This document shows, piece after piece, positions 24,915 to 32,436 of a DNA stretch of 44,820 nucleotides; positions within the stretch are counted from its first letter, which is position 1, and every line of letters begins with the position of its first letter. The DNA lies in assembly GCA_021846845.1 (NCBI GenBank), contig JAJZWB010000010.1:1-44820 (forward strand). The letters are read 5' to 3'. The notes beneath the pieces were generated by a model. It was given only the letters and a program-made list of their open reading frames with translations, did not search any database and had not been told where the DNA came from. This DNA is from Actinomycetes bacterium (GTDB lineage: Bacteria; Actinomycetota; Thermoleophilia; Solirubrobacterales; Solirubrobacteraceae). The translations under genes and the position numbers were made by a program.

Positions 24915-25355
24915 TCAGCGGGTCACGTCGAGCCTGCCGTAAGCGCCCAGCGACTGGTCGGAGAGGATCGAGGAGGCCATCACGTAGCGGCCGGCGATCA
25001 GCGCCGCGTCGAGCACCACGGTCCGGCCCGGCGCTATCGGGCCGGTGGAGATCTCCGGCCGGCCCTGCAGCGAGATCACGAGGTCGTGCGTGAGGCGCCC
25101 GTAGTTGTGGACCACCAGCGTCAGGACCCCCGCGGCCGTTTGGACGTCCCGGGGGATCACGCGGTACTCGGTGAGCGCCACGCGCAGCGTGCCGTTCCCG
25201 GGCACGAACGTCGCGTGGCCGCACCCGGCGAGCGTCGCGGCCGCAAGCGTGAGGGCGATCGCGCTCGGGGCGAGTCTGCTCCGGGGCCGCGCCGTAGAGG
25301 CGGTCGCCGATCCCTCCGCGGGCACCGGAATGGAGGCTGCGCCCCGGCGCGCCAC
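24915..25355 (-). CDS. Lipoprotein with a cupredoxin-like domain lacking copper ligands
   Basis: The product is about 146 residues if started at GTG 25355. The segment SAIALTLAAATLAGC is a lipoprotein signal with lipobox LAGC. The mature part (TLRVALTEYRVIP, VLTLVVHNYGRLTHDLVIS, then an APGR turn and a final YGRLDVTR) reads like a plastocyanin/azurin-type beta sandwich, but the C-terminal Cys-His-Met copper loop is absent (ASSILSDQSLG). The start is uncertain: GTG 25325 and GTG 25433 are also in frame, and the track's TTG 25475 would overlap the divergent cytochrome gene. It probably sits on the outer face of the membrane beside that cytochrome. Confidence 0.65.
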   Translation of the reverse strand: MARRGAASIPVPAEGSATASTARPRSRLAPSAIALTLAAATLAGCGHATFVPGNGTLRVALTEYRVIPRDVQTAAGVLTLVVHNYGRLTHDLVISLQGRPEISTGPIAPGRTVVLDAALIAGRYVMASSILSDQSLGAYGRLDVTR

Positions 25356-25444
25356 GGGGGCCGCCTGAGCGTCCTGCGCCCACCGTGGGAGCCGCCTGGC
25401 GGGGCCCGGTCCACGTGGGCGCGTCGTGATCACGTGGACGTCAT

Positions 25445-25450
25445 TATGAT
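25445..25450 (+). promoter_or_regulatory. TATGAT -10 box before the cytochrome c gene
   Basis: TATGAT ends nine bases before ATG 25460. There is no clear -35 at 17 bp and no Shine-Dalgarno in the nine-base interval. Confidence 0.45.
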
Positions 25451-25459
25451 CTGGCTCCC

Positions 25460-25981
25460 ATGAGACGGCTGGCAAGGATCCTGGCGCTCGGAATGGCCGC
25501 CACCTCCGTCGCCGCGGCGACCGCCGCGTGCGGCACTCAGAACATCAGCGTGCCGCAATCGGACGCCGCGCTCTACCACGGCGCTGTGATCTTCTCCGAG
25601 CGGTGCGCCGGATGCCACACGCTGGCCGCCGCCGGGACGCACGGGTCGCCGAAGAACATCCGCGACTCGATGAACATCAGCGGGCCTGACTTCAACCAGC
25701 GCTGCGAGCGCCCGATCGATCGCGTGCTGTACGCGATCGAGAACGGCGGCTTCTCCGGCGCCTACATGCCCCAGAACGTGGTCGTCGGCCAGGACGCGGT
25801 CGACGTGGCCAAGTTCGTCGCCACCTACGCCGGCAGGGAGATCCCCAGGCAGGTCGGGGTGCAGCCCTGCCAGGACAGGCCGATCGGAACGCTGCCCCCG
25901 GGGTCCGGCACGGTCAACGCAGGCTCGGCATCGGCCTCCGCGTCGGTGTCCCAGAAGAGCGGCAGCTCGGGCAGCTCCTGA
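25460..25981 (+). CDS. Lipoprotein class I cytochrome c
   Basis: The product is 173 residues. The N-terminus has two Arg and a hydrophobic run ending AATAACG, a lipobox-type signal. A single haem-c site CAGCH is at about 53-57, and GAYMPQNV (~113) supplies the likely axial Met; an 11-residue region DRVLYAIENGG between them is typical of class I cytochromes. A long Ser/Ala-rich tail (SASASASVSQKSGSSGSS) follows and may span the cell wall. It is probably a membrane-tethered electron carrier between a quinol oxidase complex and a terminal oxidase. It is divergent from the cupredoxin-like lipoprotein and 25 bases ahead of serS. Confidence 0.88.
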   Translation: MRRLARILALGMAATSVAAATAACGTQNISVPQSDAALYHGAVIFSERCAGCHTLAAAGTHGSPKNIRDSMNISGPDFNQRCERPIDRVLYAIENGGFSGAYMPQNVVVGQDAVDVAKFVATYAGREIPRQVGVQPCQDRPIGTLPPGSGTVNAGSASASASVSQKSGSSGSS

Positions 25982-26006
25982 CGGTCCGAGCCGGAGGCCA
26001 GCGCCG

Positions 26007-27251
26007 GTGCTCGACATCAGGCTGATCCGGCAGGAGCCCGACCTCGTGCGAGCCGCGCTCGCTCGCCGTGGCGACGAGGTGGCCGCAGCGGTGGACCGCG
26101 TGCTGGAGCTGGATGCTCGGTGGCGTGCCCTGACCGCCGAGCTCGAGACGCTGCGCGCCGAGCAGAACGCGGCCGGTCGCGCGCTCAAGGGGGCGCCGAC
26201 CCCCGAGCAGCGAGAGGCGCTGGCGGCGCTCGCGGCGCGCGGTCGGGCGCTCTCCGACGAGGAGACGTCGCTGCGGTCCCAGCGCGACGCGGCGCTCGGC
26301 TCGCTTCCGAACCTGCCAGACCCCGAAGCTCCTGCCCAGGACACGGTGCTGCGTGAGGTCGGAGATCGCCTTGCGGAGGGTCGCGATCACCTGGAGCTGG
26401 CGGGTCCGCGGATCGACATGGAGCGAGGGGCCCGGCTGTCGGGCTCGCGTTTCGCCTACCTGCGCGGCGAGCTGGTGCTGCTGGAGCTGGCGCTCGTGCG
26501 CTACGCGATGCAGAAGCTGGTCGCCGAGGGGTTCGAGCCGGTGATCCCCCCGGTGCTGGTCCGCGAGCGCGCGCTCTACGGGACCGGCATGTGGCCCGAC
26601 ACCGAGCAGCAGATCTACCGTCTGGCCGACGACGACCTGTATCTGGTCGGCACCTCCGAGGTTCCGCTCGCGTCGCTGCACCAGGATGAGATCCTCGCCG
26701 CCGATCAGCTGCCTCTGCGCTACGCCGGCTTCTCGACCTGCTTTCGACGTGAGGCCGGGGCGGCCGGCAAGGACACCCGCGGCATCTTCCGCGTGCACCA
26801 GTTCGACAAGGTCGAGATGTTCAGCTTCGTGATGCCTGAGACCGCGCGGGAGGAGCACCGGCGCCTGCTCGCGATCGAGGAGTCGATCATGCACGACCTC
26901 GGAATCCCCTACCGGGTCGTGGCGATCGCCGTCGACGACCTCGGAGCCTCGGCGGCCTCCAAGTTCGACATCGAGGGGTGGCTGCCCGGCCAGCGGCGCT
27001 ACCGCGAGCTTACCTCCACTTCGAACACGACCGACTTCCAGGCCAGGCGCCTGGACATCCGCTACCGGCCCGCCGAGGGTCGACCGGTCCACGTGGCGAC
27101 CCTCAACGGCACCGCGGTCGCCGTCGGGCGGACGATCATCGCGCTGATCGAGAACGGTCAGCGACCGGACGGCTCGATCGTGCTGCCGGCCGCGCTTGTG
27201 CAGTGCGGGGCCCCGGAGTCGCTGGCCCCCGCGCCGGGCCTGGCTGGCTGA
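26007..27251 (+). CDS. serS: Seryl-tRNA synthetase
   Basis: The product is 414 residues, a cytosolic class II synthetase charging tRNA-Ser and tRNA-Sec. The N-terminal 100 residues form the long coiled-coil arm (MLDIRLIRQEPDLVRAALARR at the start). Motif 2 is seen as FRREAGAAGKDTRGIFRVHQF and motif 3 as NGTAVAVGRTIIALIENGQ with DGSIVLPAAL. Start GTG 26007 has GGAGG nine bases upstream and lies 25 bases after the cytochrome stop, so co-transcription is likely. A stem-loop follows directly after the stop. Confidence 0.95.
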   Translation: MLDIRLIRQEPDLVRAALARRGDEVAAAVDRVLELDARWRALTAELETLRAEQNAAGRALKGAPTPEQREALAALAARGRALSDEETSLRSQRDAALGSLPNLPDPEAPAQDTVLREVGDRLAEGRDHLELAGPRIDMERGARLSGSRFAYLRGELVLLELALVRYAMQKLVAEGFEPVIPPVLVRERALYGTGMWPDTEQQIYRLADDDLYLVGTSEVPLASLHQDEILAADQLPLRYAGFSTCFRREAGAAGKDTRGIFRVHQFDKVEMFSFVMPETAREEHRRLLAIEESIMHDLGIPYRVVAIAVDDLGASAASKFDIEGWLPGQRRYRELTSTSNTTDFQARRLDIRYRPAEGRPVHVATLNGTAVAVGRTIIALIENGQRPDGSIVLPAALVQCGAPESLAPAPGLAG

Positions 27252-27252
27252 C

Positions 27253-27268
27253 GCGGGAGAGCTCCCGC
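27253..27268 (+). terminator. Stem-loop directly after serS
   Basis: GCGGGAG-AG-CTCCCGC folds as a strong GC hairpin one base after the serS stop. There is no T-tract, so it may be a terminator of the high-GC type or only an mRNA-end stabiliser. Confidence 0.45.
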
Positions 27269-27310
27269 CCGGCGGATCGGCGCGGGACGGGGCGCGCCCG
27301 GGCGTGCCGT

Positions 27311-27847
27311 CTAGCGGACCGGTCGAAGCGGCCGGAGAGCCGGCGGGCGACCGCTCTCGAGCACCACCAGCGCGGCGCGTGGCGGCCCGCAGGTCGCGAT
27401 CCGCGCGCGCAACCGCACGCCGAACGTGTTCCATGGGCGAACGAAGCTTCGCGCCGTGCCCGCGTCATCGCCGCTCGCCGCGTGCGCGATCCTGGCGGCG
27501 AAGCCGGTCGATCCCTGGCTCTCCGCGTCCGCCGGCGCCAGCAGCTCGCCGACGGGACGATCGATCGCCAGCTCCTCGCCGATGCCGAGCAGCAGCTGCG
27601 CCTCGCGTGACATCGCCTGCACGAGCAGCGCCGAGTCGACCACCAGGAACGCGTCGTGCGGCGAGGGCACCGCGTCCTCGCGCGCCTCAAGCAGCAGGCC
27701 GAAGCCGCATGAGCGGCAGACCCGGGCGGTGGGGACGGGCGTCGCGCCGCCGGGCGCCGGTGCCGCGCAGTGGCCGCAGAACCAGCGCCACGCGACCGGT
27801 GCGTCTCCACCACCGTCGATGAGTCTGAGTGCCGGTCGTTGGATCAT
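27311..27847 (-). CDS. Zinc-ribbon protein with a PAS-like domain, function unknown
   Basis: The product is 178 residues. Residues ~22-50 contain FCGHC and VCRSCGFG, two CxxC pairs of a zinc ribbon. From ~65 the sequence looks like a small PAS domain (HDAFLVVDSALLVQAMSREAQLLLGI, with LLVQAMSREAQLLLG and DRPVGELLAPAD). There is no output domain, so it may be a sensor or adaptor, perhaps for the hybrid kinase encoded next to it on the same strand; that link is inference. Start ATG 27847; a promoter lies about 60 bases upstream, so it can be transcribed alone. Confidence 0.7.
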   Translation of the reverse strand: MIQRPALRLIDGGGDAPVAWRWFCGHCAAPAPGGATPVPTARVCRSCGFGLLLEAREDAVPSPHDAFLVVDSALLVQAMSREAQLLLGIGEELAIDRPVGELLAPADAESQGSTGFAARIAHAASGDDAGTARSFVRPWNTFGVRLRARIATCGPPRAALVVLESGRPPALRPLRPVR

Positions 27848-27907
27848 CTGCTGGCTCGATCGCCTCTGCCGGACGCCGATCCCGTCGACCCCCCGCGATG
27901 GCGGACC

Positions 27908-27936
27908 AGTCTATGAAACAGATCGGCGGTCCGCAA
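27908..27936 (-). promoter_or_regulatory. Promoter of the zinc-ribbon/PAS gene
   Basis: On the minus strand TTGCGG, a 17-bp spacer and TAGACT form a sigma-70-like pair just past the kinase stop, giving a leader of about 55 bases before ATG 27847. Confidence 0.45.
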
Positions 27937-27943
27937 GGATCCT

Positions 27944-30592
27944 TCAGCGTTCGGTCGATCTCTCAGCGATCGTCGCAGGAGCGTGTCCGGCCATGGCGGC
28001 CCCAACCTTCGCGAGCAGCTCACGCTCGGTGAACGGCTTGCCGAGCAGGATCGTGTCGGCCGGCAGCGTTCGCCTCGATCCCAGGACAGGCGCGGCGTAG
28101 CCGGACATGAAGACCACCCGCGCTCCGGGGCGGATGCTCCGGAACCGCTCGGCCACCTCCCTGCCCATCATCTCGGGCATGATCACGTCGGCGATCAGGA
28201 GGTCGATCGGCCCGTCGTGCGCGCGGGCGAGATCGAGCGCGGCCGCACCGTCCGCGCACACCAGCACGTTGAAGCCGTGGCGGCTGAGGATCCTCCGCGC
28301 CACCTCTCGGATCCCGTCCTCGTCCTCGACGATCAGGACGGTCGCGCCCGCGCCGACCGTCGCCACGTCCTCCTCGGGCGGCGGCGCCGACGGACCGTGA
28401 TCGGTGGACGGCAGCATCACGGTGCAGGTCGTCCCGATCCCCGGCTCGGAGTAGAGCCGGACGCTGCCGCCGACCTGGGTCACGACCCCGTAAACGGTCG
28501 CCAGCCCCAGCCCCGTGCCCGCGCCCTCCGCCTTGGTGGTGAAGAACGGTTCGAACGCCCGCTCGATCGTCTCGCGGTCCATCCCCTCGCCGGTGTCGCT
28601 CACCCGCAGGCGCGCGTGGGGCCCCGGCGACGTGTCGGTGGGATCCGCGCTCTCGTCGACCTCGACGTTCGCGGTCTCGATCACGAGCGTGCCGCCGTCA
28701 GGCATCGCGTCACGCGCGTTGACGGCGAGGTTCAGCAGCACCTGCTCAAGCTTCCCCGGGTCCGCCATCACCGCCGGCACGTCCTCCCCCAGAAGCAGCG
28801 TCAGGCGGATGTGCTCGCCGAGCGTGCGCCGCAGCAGCTCCTCGCTGCGGCGCACGATCGCGTTGACGTCGACGACCTCCGGCACCATCACCTCCCGGCG
28901 GGCGAACGCCAGCAGCTGGCGCGTGAGCCGGCCCGCGCGTCCGGCGGCCTCCACGACCTGGACCACGTCGTCGCGCACCGGCGACCAGCGGTCGTCGACC
29001 GTCGCCGCCTCCGCCAGCCGCTCCTCCACGAACGCCGCGTAGTTGACGATCACCGAGAGGAGGTTGTTGAAGTCGTGCGCCACCCCGCCCGCGAGCTGTC
29101 CGAGGCTCTCCAGCCGCTGCACCTGGGCGAGCCGGCGCTGGAGCCGTTCACGCTCGGTGACGTCGGTAGCCATCACCAGCCGTCCCCGGCGGCCGCGGAA
29201 GTCGACCGGATGAGAGACGATCTCGACCGCGATCGGGGTGCCGTCGCGCTTCAGATGCCTCCAGGGACCGGACCGATCGCGCCCGCGGTCGGCGGCGGCG
29301 AGCTGCCTGCGCAGGGCCTGCTCCTCCTCGGCCGGGCGCAGGTCGACGAGCGTCATCGACAGGAACTCGTCACGTGAGTAGCCGTAGGCCTCGACGGCCG
29401 CGAGGTTGACCTCGAAGATCTCCAGCGTCCGCTCGTCGTAGATCCACAGCGGCTGCGGGTTCTCCTCGAACAGCATCCGGTACGCCGCGGCGGTCTCGCT
29501 CGCCTCACGCTCGGCCTCGCGCGCCGCCTCGCGCGCCTCTCCCAGCTCGTCCAGCCGCCGTTCGATGTCAGCGGACAGGCCCCTGAAGCTGCGCGACAGC
29601 GCGGCGATCTCCAGCGGCCCGCGCTCGCTCAGCGATGCGGCGCCGGCCGGCCCGCGCCGCATCGCGGCGCCGAGTGCGACGATCGGAGCGGCGATGAGCC
29701 GTTCGACCACCGCCGTCGCCACCAGCATCAGGAGCAGCGCGCCGGCGATCACGAGCAGGTAGTCGTGGTAGAGGCGGGAGGCCGCGGCGAGCGCGACCGA
29801 GCTGTCGATGCCGGCGTAGACGACCCAGTGCAGCCCGGCGACCGTGCTGCGCGCGAACAGGCGTCGCGTGCCGCTGGGCCCTGGGCGCTCGGGCGCGCCC
29901 CGGTCGCGGTAGAACGCCGTGCGCGCGATCGATCCGCCGAGTCGGGCGCCCGCCGGGCCAGACCGCGCCAGCAGCTCGCGGCCGTCGGCCGTGGTCACCA
30001 CGTATGAGACGAACCTCGGCACGGCCAGCTCCGAGGCCAGCGCCGGTCCCAGCGACCGCAGGTCGACGAAGGCGGCCGCGATGCCTCCGCGCAGCGGTTC
30101 GGTCAGGACCGCCGCCGGCGCTCCGGTGCGCGGATCCGCGACCGGTGCCAGGGTGAGCTGGCCCGACATGGCCCGTGCCAGCCACGGCTGGCCGCGATAG
30201 CCGACCGCGAGGCGGCTGGACAGCGACGAGCAGGCCACCGATCCGTTCGGACGCAGGAGGTCGAGGTGGCCGGACCCGGCCTCGCCGATCGTGAACGAGA
30301 GCGTGCATCCCGCCGGTCCGCCACGGGCGCGGGACGCGATCGAGGGGCTGGACGCCAGCCCGGCGAGCGCCGGCCGCACGCTCGCCAGCTCGTCGCCCAG
30401 CAGCCTGGCCGCGCTGCGAGCCGCCGTGGCGGCCTGCGACAGCGCCTGAGCGCGCGCGTCGTCGACGCTGCGCCCGTGGACATAGACGGCGCCGCCAACG
30501 CTGGCCAGGATTGAGACGAGGACCAGGGCCGCCAGGTAGGCGCGCAGCCTCGGATGCCGGCGCAATCCAGAGAGCCTCTGTCTCTCGTCCAC
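27944..30592 (-). CDS. Hybrid sensor histidine kinase with PAS and receiver domains
   Basis: The product is 882 residues from GTG 30592. TM1 is at ~18-38 and TM2 at ~275-297, enclosing an extracellular region of about 235 residues that resembles a Cache-type sensor. A HAMP-like linker and coiled coil (EAREAAREAEREASETAA) lead to a PAS domain (~367-490). The phospho-acceptor is H504 or near it (GGVAHDFNNLL). The ATPase domain shows NLAVNARDAMPDGG (~624), DTGEGMD (~667) and GTGLGLATV (~694). A C-terminal receiver (~755-870) has acidic residues in VEDEDG, phospho-Asp in LIADVIMP and Lys in LGKPF. No separate response regulator with a DNA-binding domain is nearby, so the output is unknown. Confidence 0.9.
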   Translation of the reverse strand: MDERQRLSGLRRHPRLRAYLAALVLVSILASVGGAVYVHGRSVDDARAQALSQAATAARSAARLLGDELASVRPALAGLASSPSIASRARGGPAGCTLSFTIGEAGSGHLDLLRPNGSVACSSLSSRLAVGYRGQPWLARAMSGQLTLAPVADPRTGAPAAVLTEPLRGGIAAAFVDLRSLGPALASELAVPRFVSYVVTTADGRELLARSGPAGARLGGSIARTAFYRDRGAPERPGPSGTRRLFARSTVAGLHWVVYAGIDSSVALAAASRLYHDYLLVIAGALLLMLVATAVVERLIAAPIVALGAAMRRGPAGAASLSERGPLEIAALSRSFRGLSADIERRLDELGEAREAAREAEREASETAAAYRMLFEENPQPLWIYDERTLEIFEVNLAAVEAYGYSRDEFLSMTLVDLRPAEEEQALRRQLAAADRGRDRSGPWRHLKRDGTPIAVEIVSHPVDFRGRRGRLVMATDVTERERLQRRLAQVQRLESLGQLAGGVAHDFNNLLSVIVNYAAFVEERLAEAATVDDRWSPVRDDVVQVVEAAGRAGRLTRQLLAFARREVMVPEVVDVNAIVRRSEELLRRTLGEHIRLTLLLGEDVPAVMADPGKLEQVLLNLAVNARDAMPDGGTLVIETANVEVDESADPTDTSPGPHARLRVSDTGEGMDRETIERAFEPFFTTKAEGAGTGLGLATVYGVVTQVGGSVRLYSEPGIGTTCTVMLPSTDHGPSAPPPEEDVATVGAGATVLIVEDEDGIREVARRILSRHGFNVLVCADGAAALDLARAHDGPIDLLIADVIMPEMMGREVAERFRSIRPGARVVFMSGYAAPVLGSRRTLPADTILLGKPFTERELLAKVGAAMAGHAPATIAERSTER

Positions 30593-30852
30593 GGGACCTC
30601 GCTCCCGACCTGGGTTGGCGGGTCCGCCGCACTTGGCCGCCGGCTCGGTGCCGGGCGCCCGGTCCCGAGATCCCGCCACCACGATACGGGCCGGGGGGCG
30701 GGGCCGCAACGGACCGCCGCGGAGCTTCGGACGGCCGAACGCCGGCACACGGACCCGCGGGGCCGTGACCACCGCCGCGAACCCTCGGACGCCGGCGGCA
30801 TGGCCGTACGGCGGGGTCGAGCCGCCGGTGCGACGACGGGCGGGGAAGTGGA

Positions 30853-30942
30853 CGGAGAGGGGGGGATTCGAACCCCCGAACGAGGTTGACCCCCGTTACG
30901 CGATTTCCAGTCGCGCCCGTTCAGCCGCTCCGGCACCTCTCC
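30853..30942 (-). tRNA. tRNA-Ser (anticodon GGA)
   Basis: A class II tRNA of 90 nt. The acceptor stem is GGAGAGG with CCTCTCC; the T-arm is GGGGGTTCGAATCCCCC; the anticodon stem CGCGACT-GGA-AATCGCG gives anticodon GGA, reading UCC and UCU; a long variable arm (ACGGGGGTCAACCTCGT) is typical of serine tRNA. No CCA is encoded. TAGGCT lies 11 bases upstream of the 5' end. Confidence 0.95.
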
Positions 30943-30953
30943 GGGACGTGGAG

Positions 30954-30959
30954 AGCCTA
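30954..30959 (-). promoter_or_regulatory. TAGGCT -10 box of tRNA-Ser
   Basis: TAGGCT on the minus strand ends 11 bases before the mature tRNA 5' end. It is the same hexamer as before the genes at 6780 and 32437, which supports its use as a real promoter element here. Confidence 0.5.
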
Positions 30960-31010
30960 GTACACGCGGCGCGCGTGATCCCTGTCCCATGGCTCGGCCA
31001 CCGGCCGCGG

Positions 31011-31148
31011 TCGGCGCGCGCTCGGATCCTGTGCCGGGCGCCGGCCCCGGGCGCCGGCCCCGGGCGCCGGCCCCGGGCGCTTCGCGGATCGGCGCGCGCT
31101 CGGATCCTGTGCCGGGGCGGCCCAGGGCGCTTCGCGGATCGGCGCGCG
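31011..31148. repeat. Nested GC-rich repeats after the M29 peptidase gene
   Basis: Three repeat types interlock. A 28-bp unit starting TCGGCGCGCGCTCGG occurs identically at 31011-31038 and 31089-31116. A 24-bp unit starting GGGCGCTTCGCGG occurs at 31075-31098 and 31125-31148. Between them a 13-mer CCGGGCGCCGGCC is repeated 3.6 times (31034-31080). The block ends one base before the peptidase stop and fills most of the spacer to tRNA-Ser. No coding potential is evident. Confidence 0.85.
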
Positions 31149-31149
31149 G

Positions 31150-32355
31150 TCAGATCTGCCAGCGACCGCCGCGCAGCAGCGCGACCGTCTCGCCGCCGGT
31201 GCGCACGCCGTCGACCGATACCTCGTCGCCGCCGATCATGAAGTCGGTGTGGATCGCGCTCTCGTTGATGCGCTCGACGTCCGCCGGATCCCCGACGCCC
31301 AGGTGGTAGCCGCCGCCGAGCGCGATATGGCTGGCGGCGTTCTCGTCCAGCAGCGTGTCGAAGAACACGGTCTCAAGCGGGCCGATCCGCCCCTCCCGGT
31401 CGACCAGCGCGACCTCTCCGAGTCGTGCCGCCCCGTCGTCGGTCGCCACCAGTCCGCGCACGACCTCGGCTCCCTGGTCGGCGTCGACCTGAACGGCCCG
31501 CCCCCGCTCGAATCTGACCCGCAGCCCGGTAACCGCGGTGCCGGAAGTGAACAGCGGCTTGGTCGAGCGCACCTCCCCGTCGACGCGCTCGGGATCGGGG
31601 GTCGTGAAGACCTCCTCGGTCGGCACGTTGGGCTGGTGCACGATGCCGTCGACGGTTGCGAACCTGGCGGCGATCCACCTGCTCGAGGGCAGCAGGCCGA
31701 TCGTCAGATCGGTCCCGGGTCCATGGAAGCGAACGCTGTCCAGCCGCAGATCGGTGAGCGCGCAGCTGACCCTCACCAGCTCGGTCAGCCGAGCGTCCCA
31801 GGCGGCGACGGGATCCGGCTCGTCCAGCCGGCAGACGTGCGCGATCTGCTCCCACAGCAGTTCGAGCGCCGCCGGCGGCTCGAGCCGTGGATGCACGAGG
31901 GTCGCCCAGGCCGGGGTCGGGCAGGGGACGATCGTCCAGTTCGTGGTCTGGTCGTTGACTACCCTCATCGACTCCGGCACGCGCGGGAGCCTGTCGAGGC
32001 TGAGCAGCTCGGGGTCGACATCGTCGAGCAGATGCGGCGCCACCGGTCCGGAGAGCGAGATCCGCGCGGCGCGCTGATCGCCGAGCGCGAGCACCCGCTC
32101 GCCGATCCACGGTGGAACGTACGGGAGCGTGTCCCGGTCGGCGTGCAGCGCCCGCGCGCGCTTGAGGTGGACGTCGAACACGCTCAGGTCGACGAACCGG
32201 GCGCCGGCAGCGTACGCGGCCTCGCCGATCGCGCGCCAGAGCGCCTCCTTCCCGGGCTCGCCGGCGAGCGACACGATCTGGCCGGGCTGCACGTTCGCGC
32301 CCTGCCGGACCGCGAGCTGCGCCAGCTGCGAGACGTACCTGTCGATGTCGGCCAC
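31150..32355 (-). CDS. M29-family aminopeptidase (AmpS/PepS/aminopeptidase T type)
   Basis: The product is 401 residues from GTG 32355, a cytosolic dinuclear metallopeptidase that removes N-terminal residues. The metal-ligand regions are recognisable: NVPTEEVFTTPD (first Glu), DENAASHIALGGGY (His and Tyr) and INESAIHTDFMIGG (His and Asp). The N-terminal domain VQPGQIVSLAGEP also fits. Length matches the family (about 400). The ORF-track start at 33627 is antisense to the synthetase gene. It is divergent from the acyl-CoA synthetase at 32437 across an 81-bp spacer. Confidence 0.9.
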   Translation of the reverse strand: MADIDRYVSQLAQLAVRQGANVQPGQIVSLAGEPGKEALWRAIGEAAYAAGARFVDLSVFDVHLKRARALHADRDTLPYVPPWIGERVLALGDQRAARISLSGPVAPHLLDDVDPELLSLDRLPRVPESMRVVNDQTTNWTIVPCPTPAWATLVHPRLEPPAALELLWEQIAHVCRLDEPDPVAAWDARLTELVRVSCALTDLRLDSVRFHGPGTDLTIGLLPSSRWIAARFATVDGIVHQPNVPTEEVFTTPDPERVDGEVRSTKPLFTSGTAVTGLRVRFERGRAVQVDADQGAEVVRGLVATDDGAARLGEVALVDREGRIGPLETVFFDTLLDENAASHIALGGGYHLGVGDPADVERINESAIHTDFMIGGDEVSVDGVRTGGETVALLRGGRWQI

Positions 32356-32395
32356 GGGAACATGATGGCGCGCCCGCGGCGCCGCGGTCGCGCGG

Positions 32396-32401
32396 TAGGC
32401 T
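32396..32401 (+). promoter_or_regulatory. TAGGCT -10 box before the acyl-CoA synthetase
   Basis: TAGGCT lies 35 bases before ATG 32437, predicting a leader of about 28 bases, consistent with the Shine-Dalgarno sequence GGAGGGAG that precedes this start. Confidence 0.4.
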
Positions 32402-32436
32402 CCGATCAATCCACGACGGGCATCTCGGGAGGGAGC

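Noticed and set aside
27253-27268. Attenuator or T-box element for serS
   Set aside because: The hairpin is after the gene, not before it, and the 25-base space upstream of serS is too short for a T-box.
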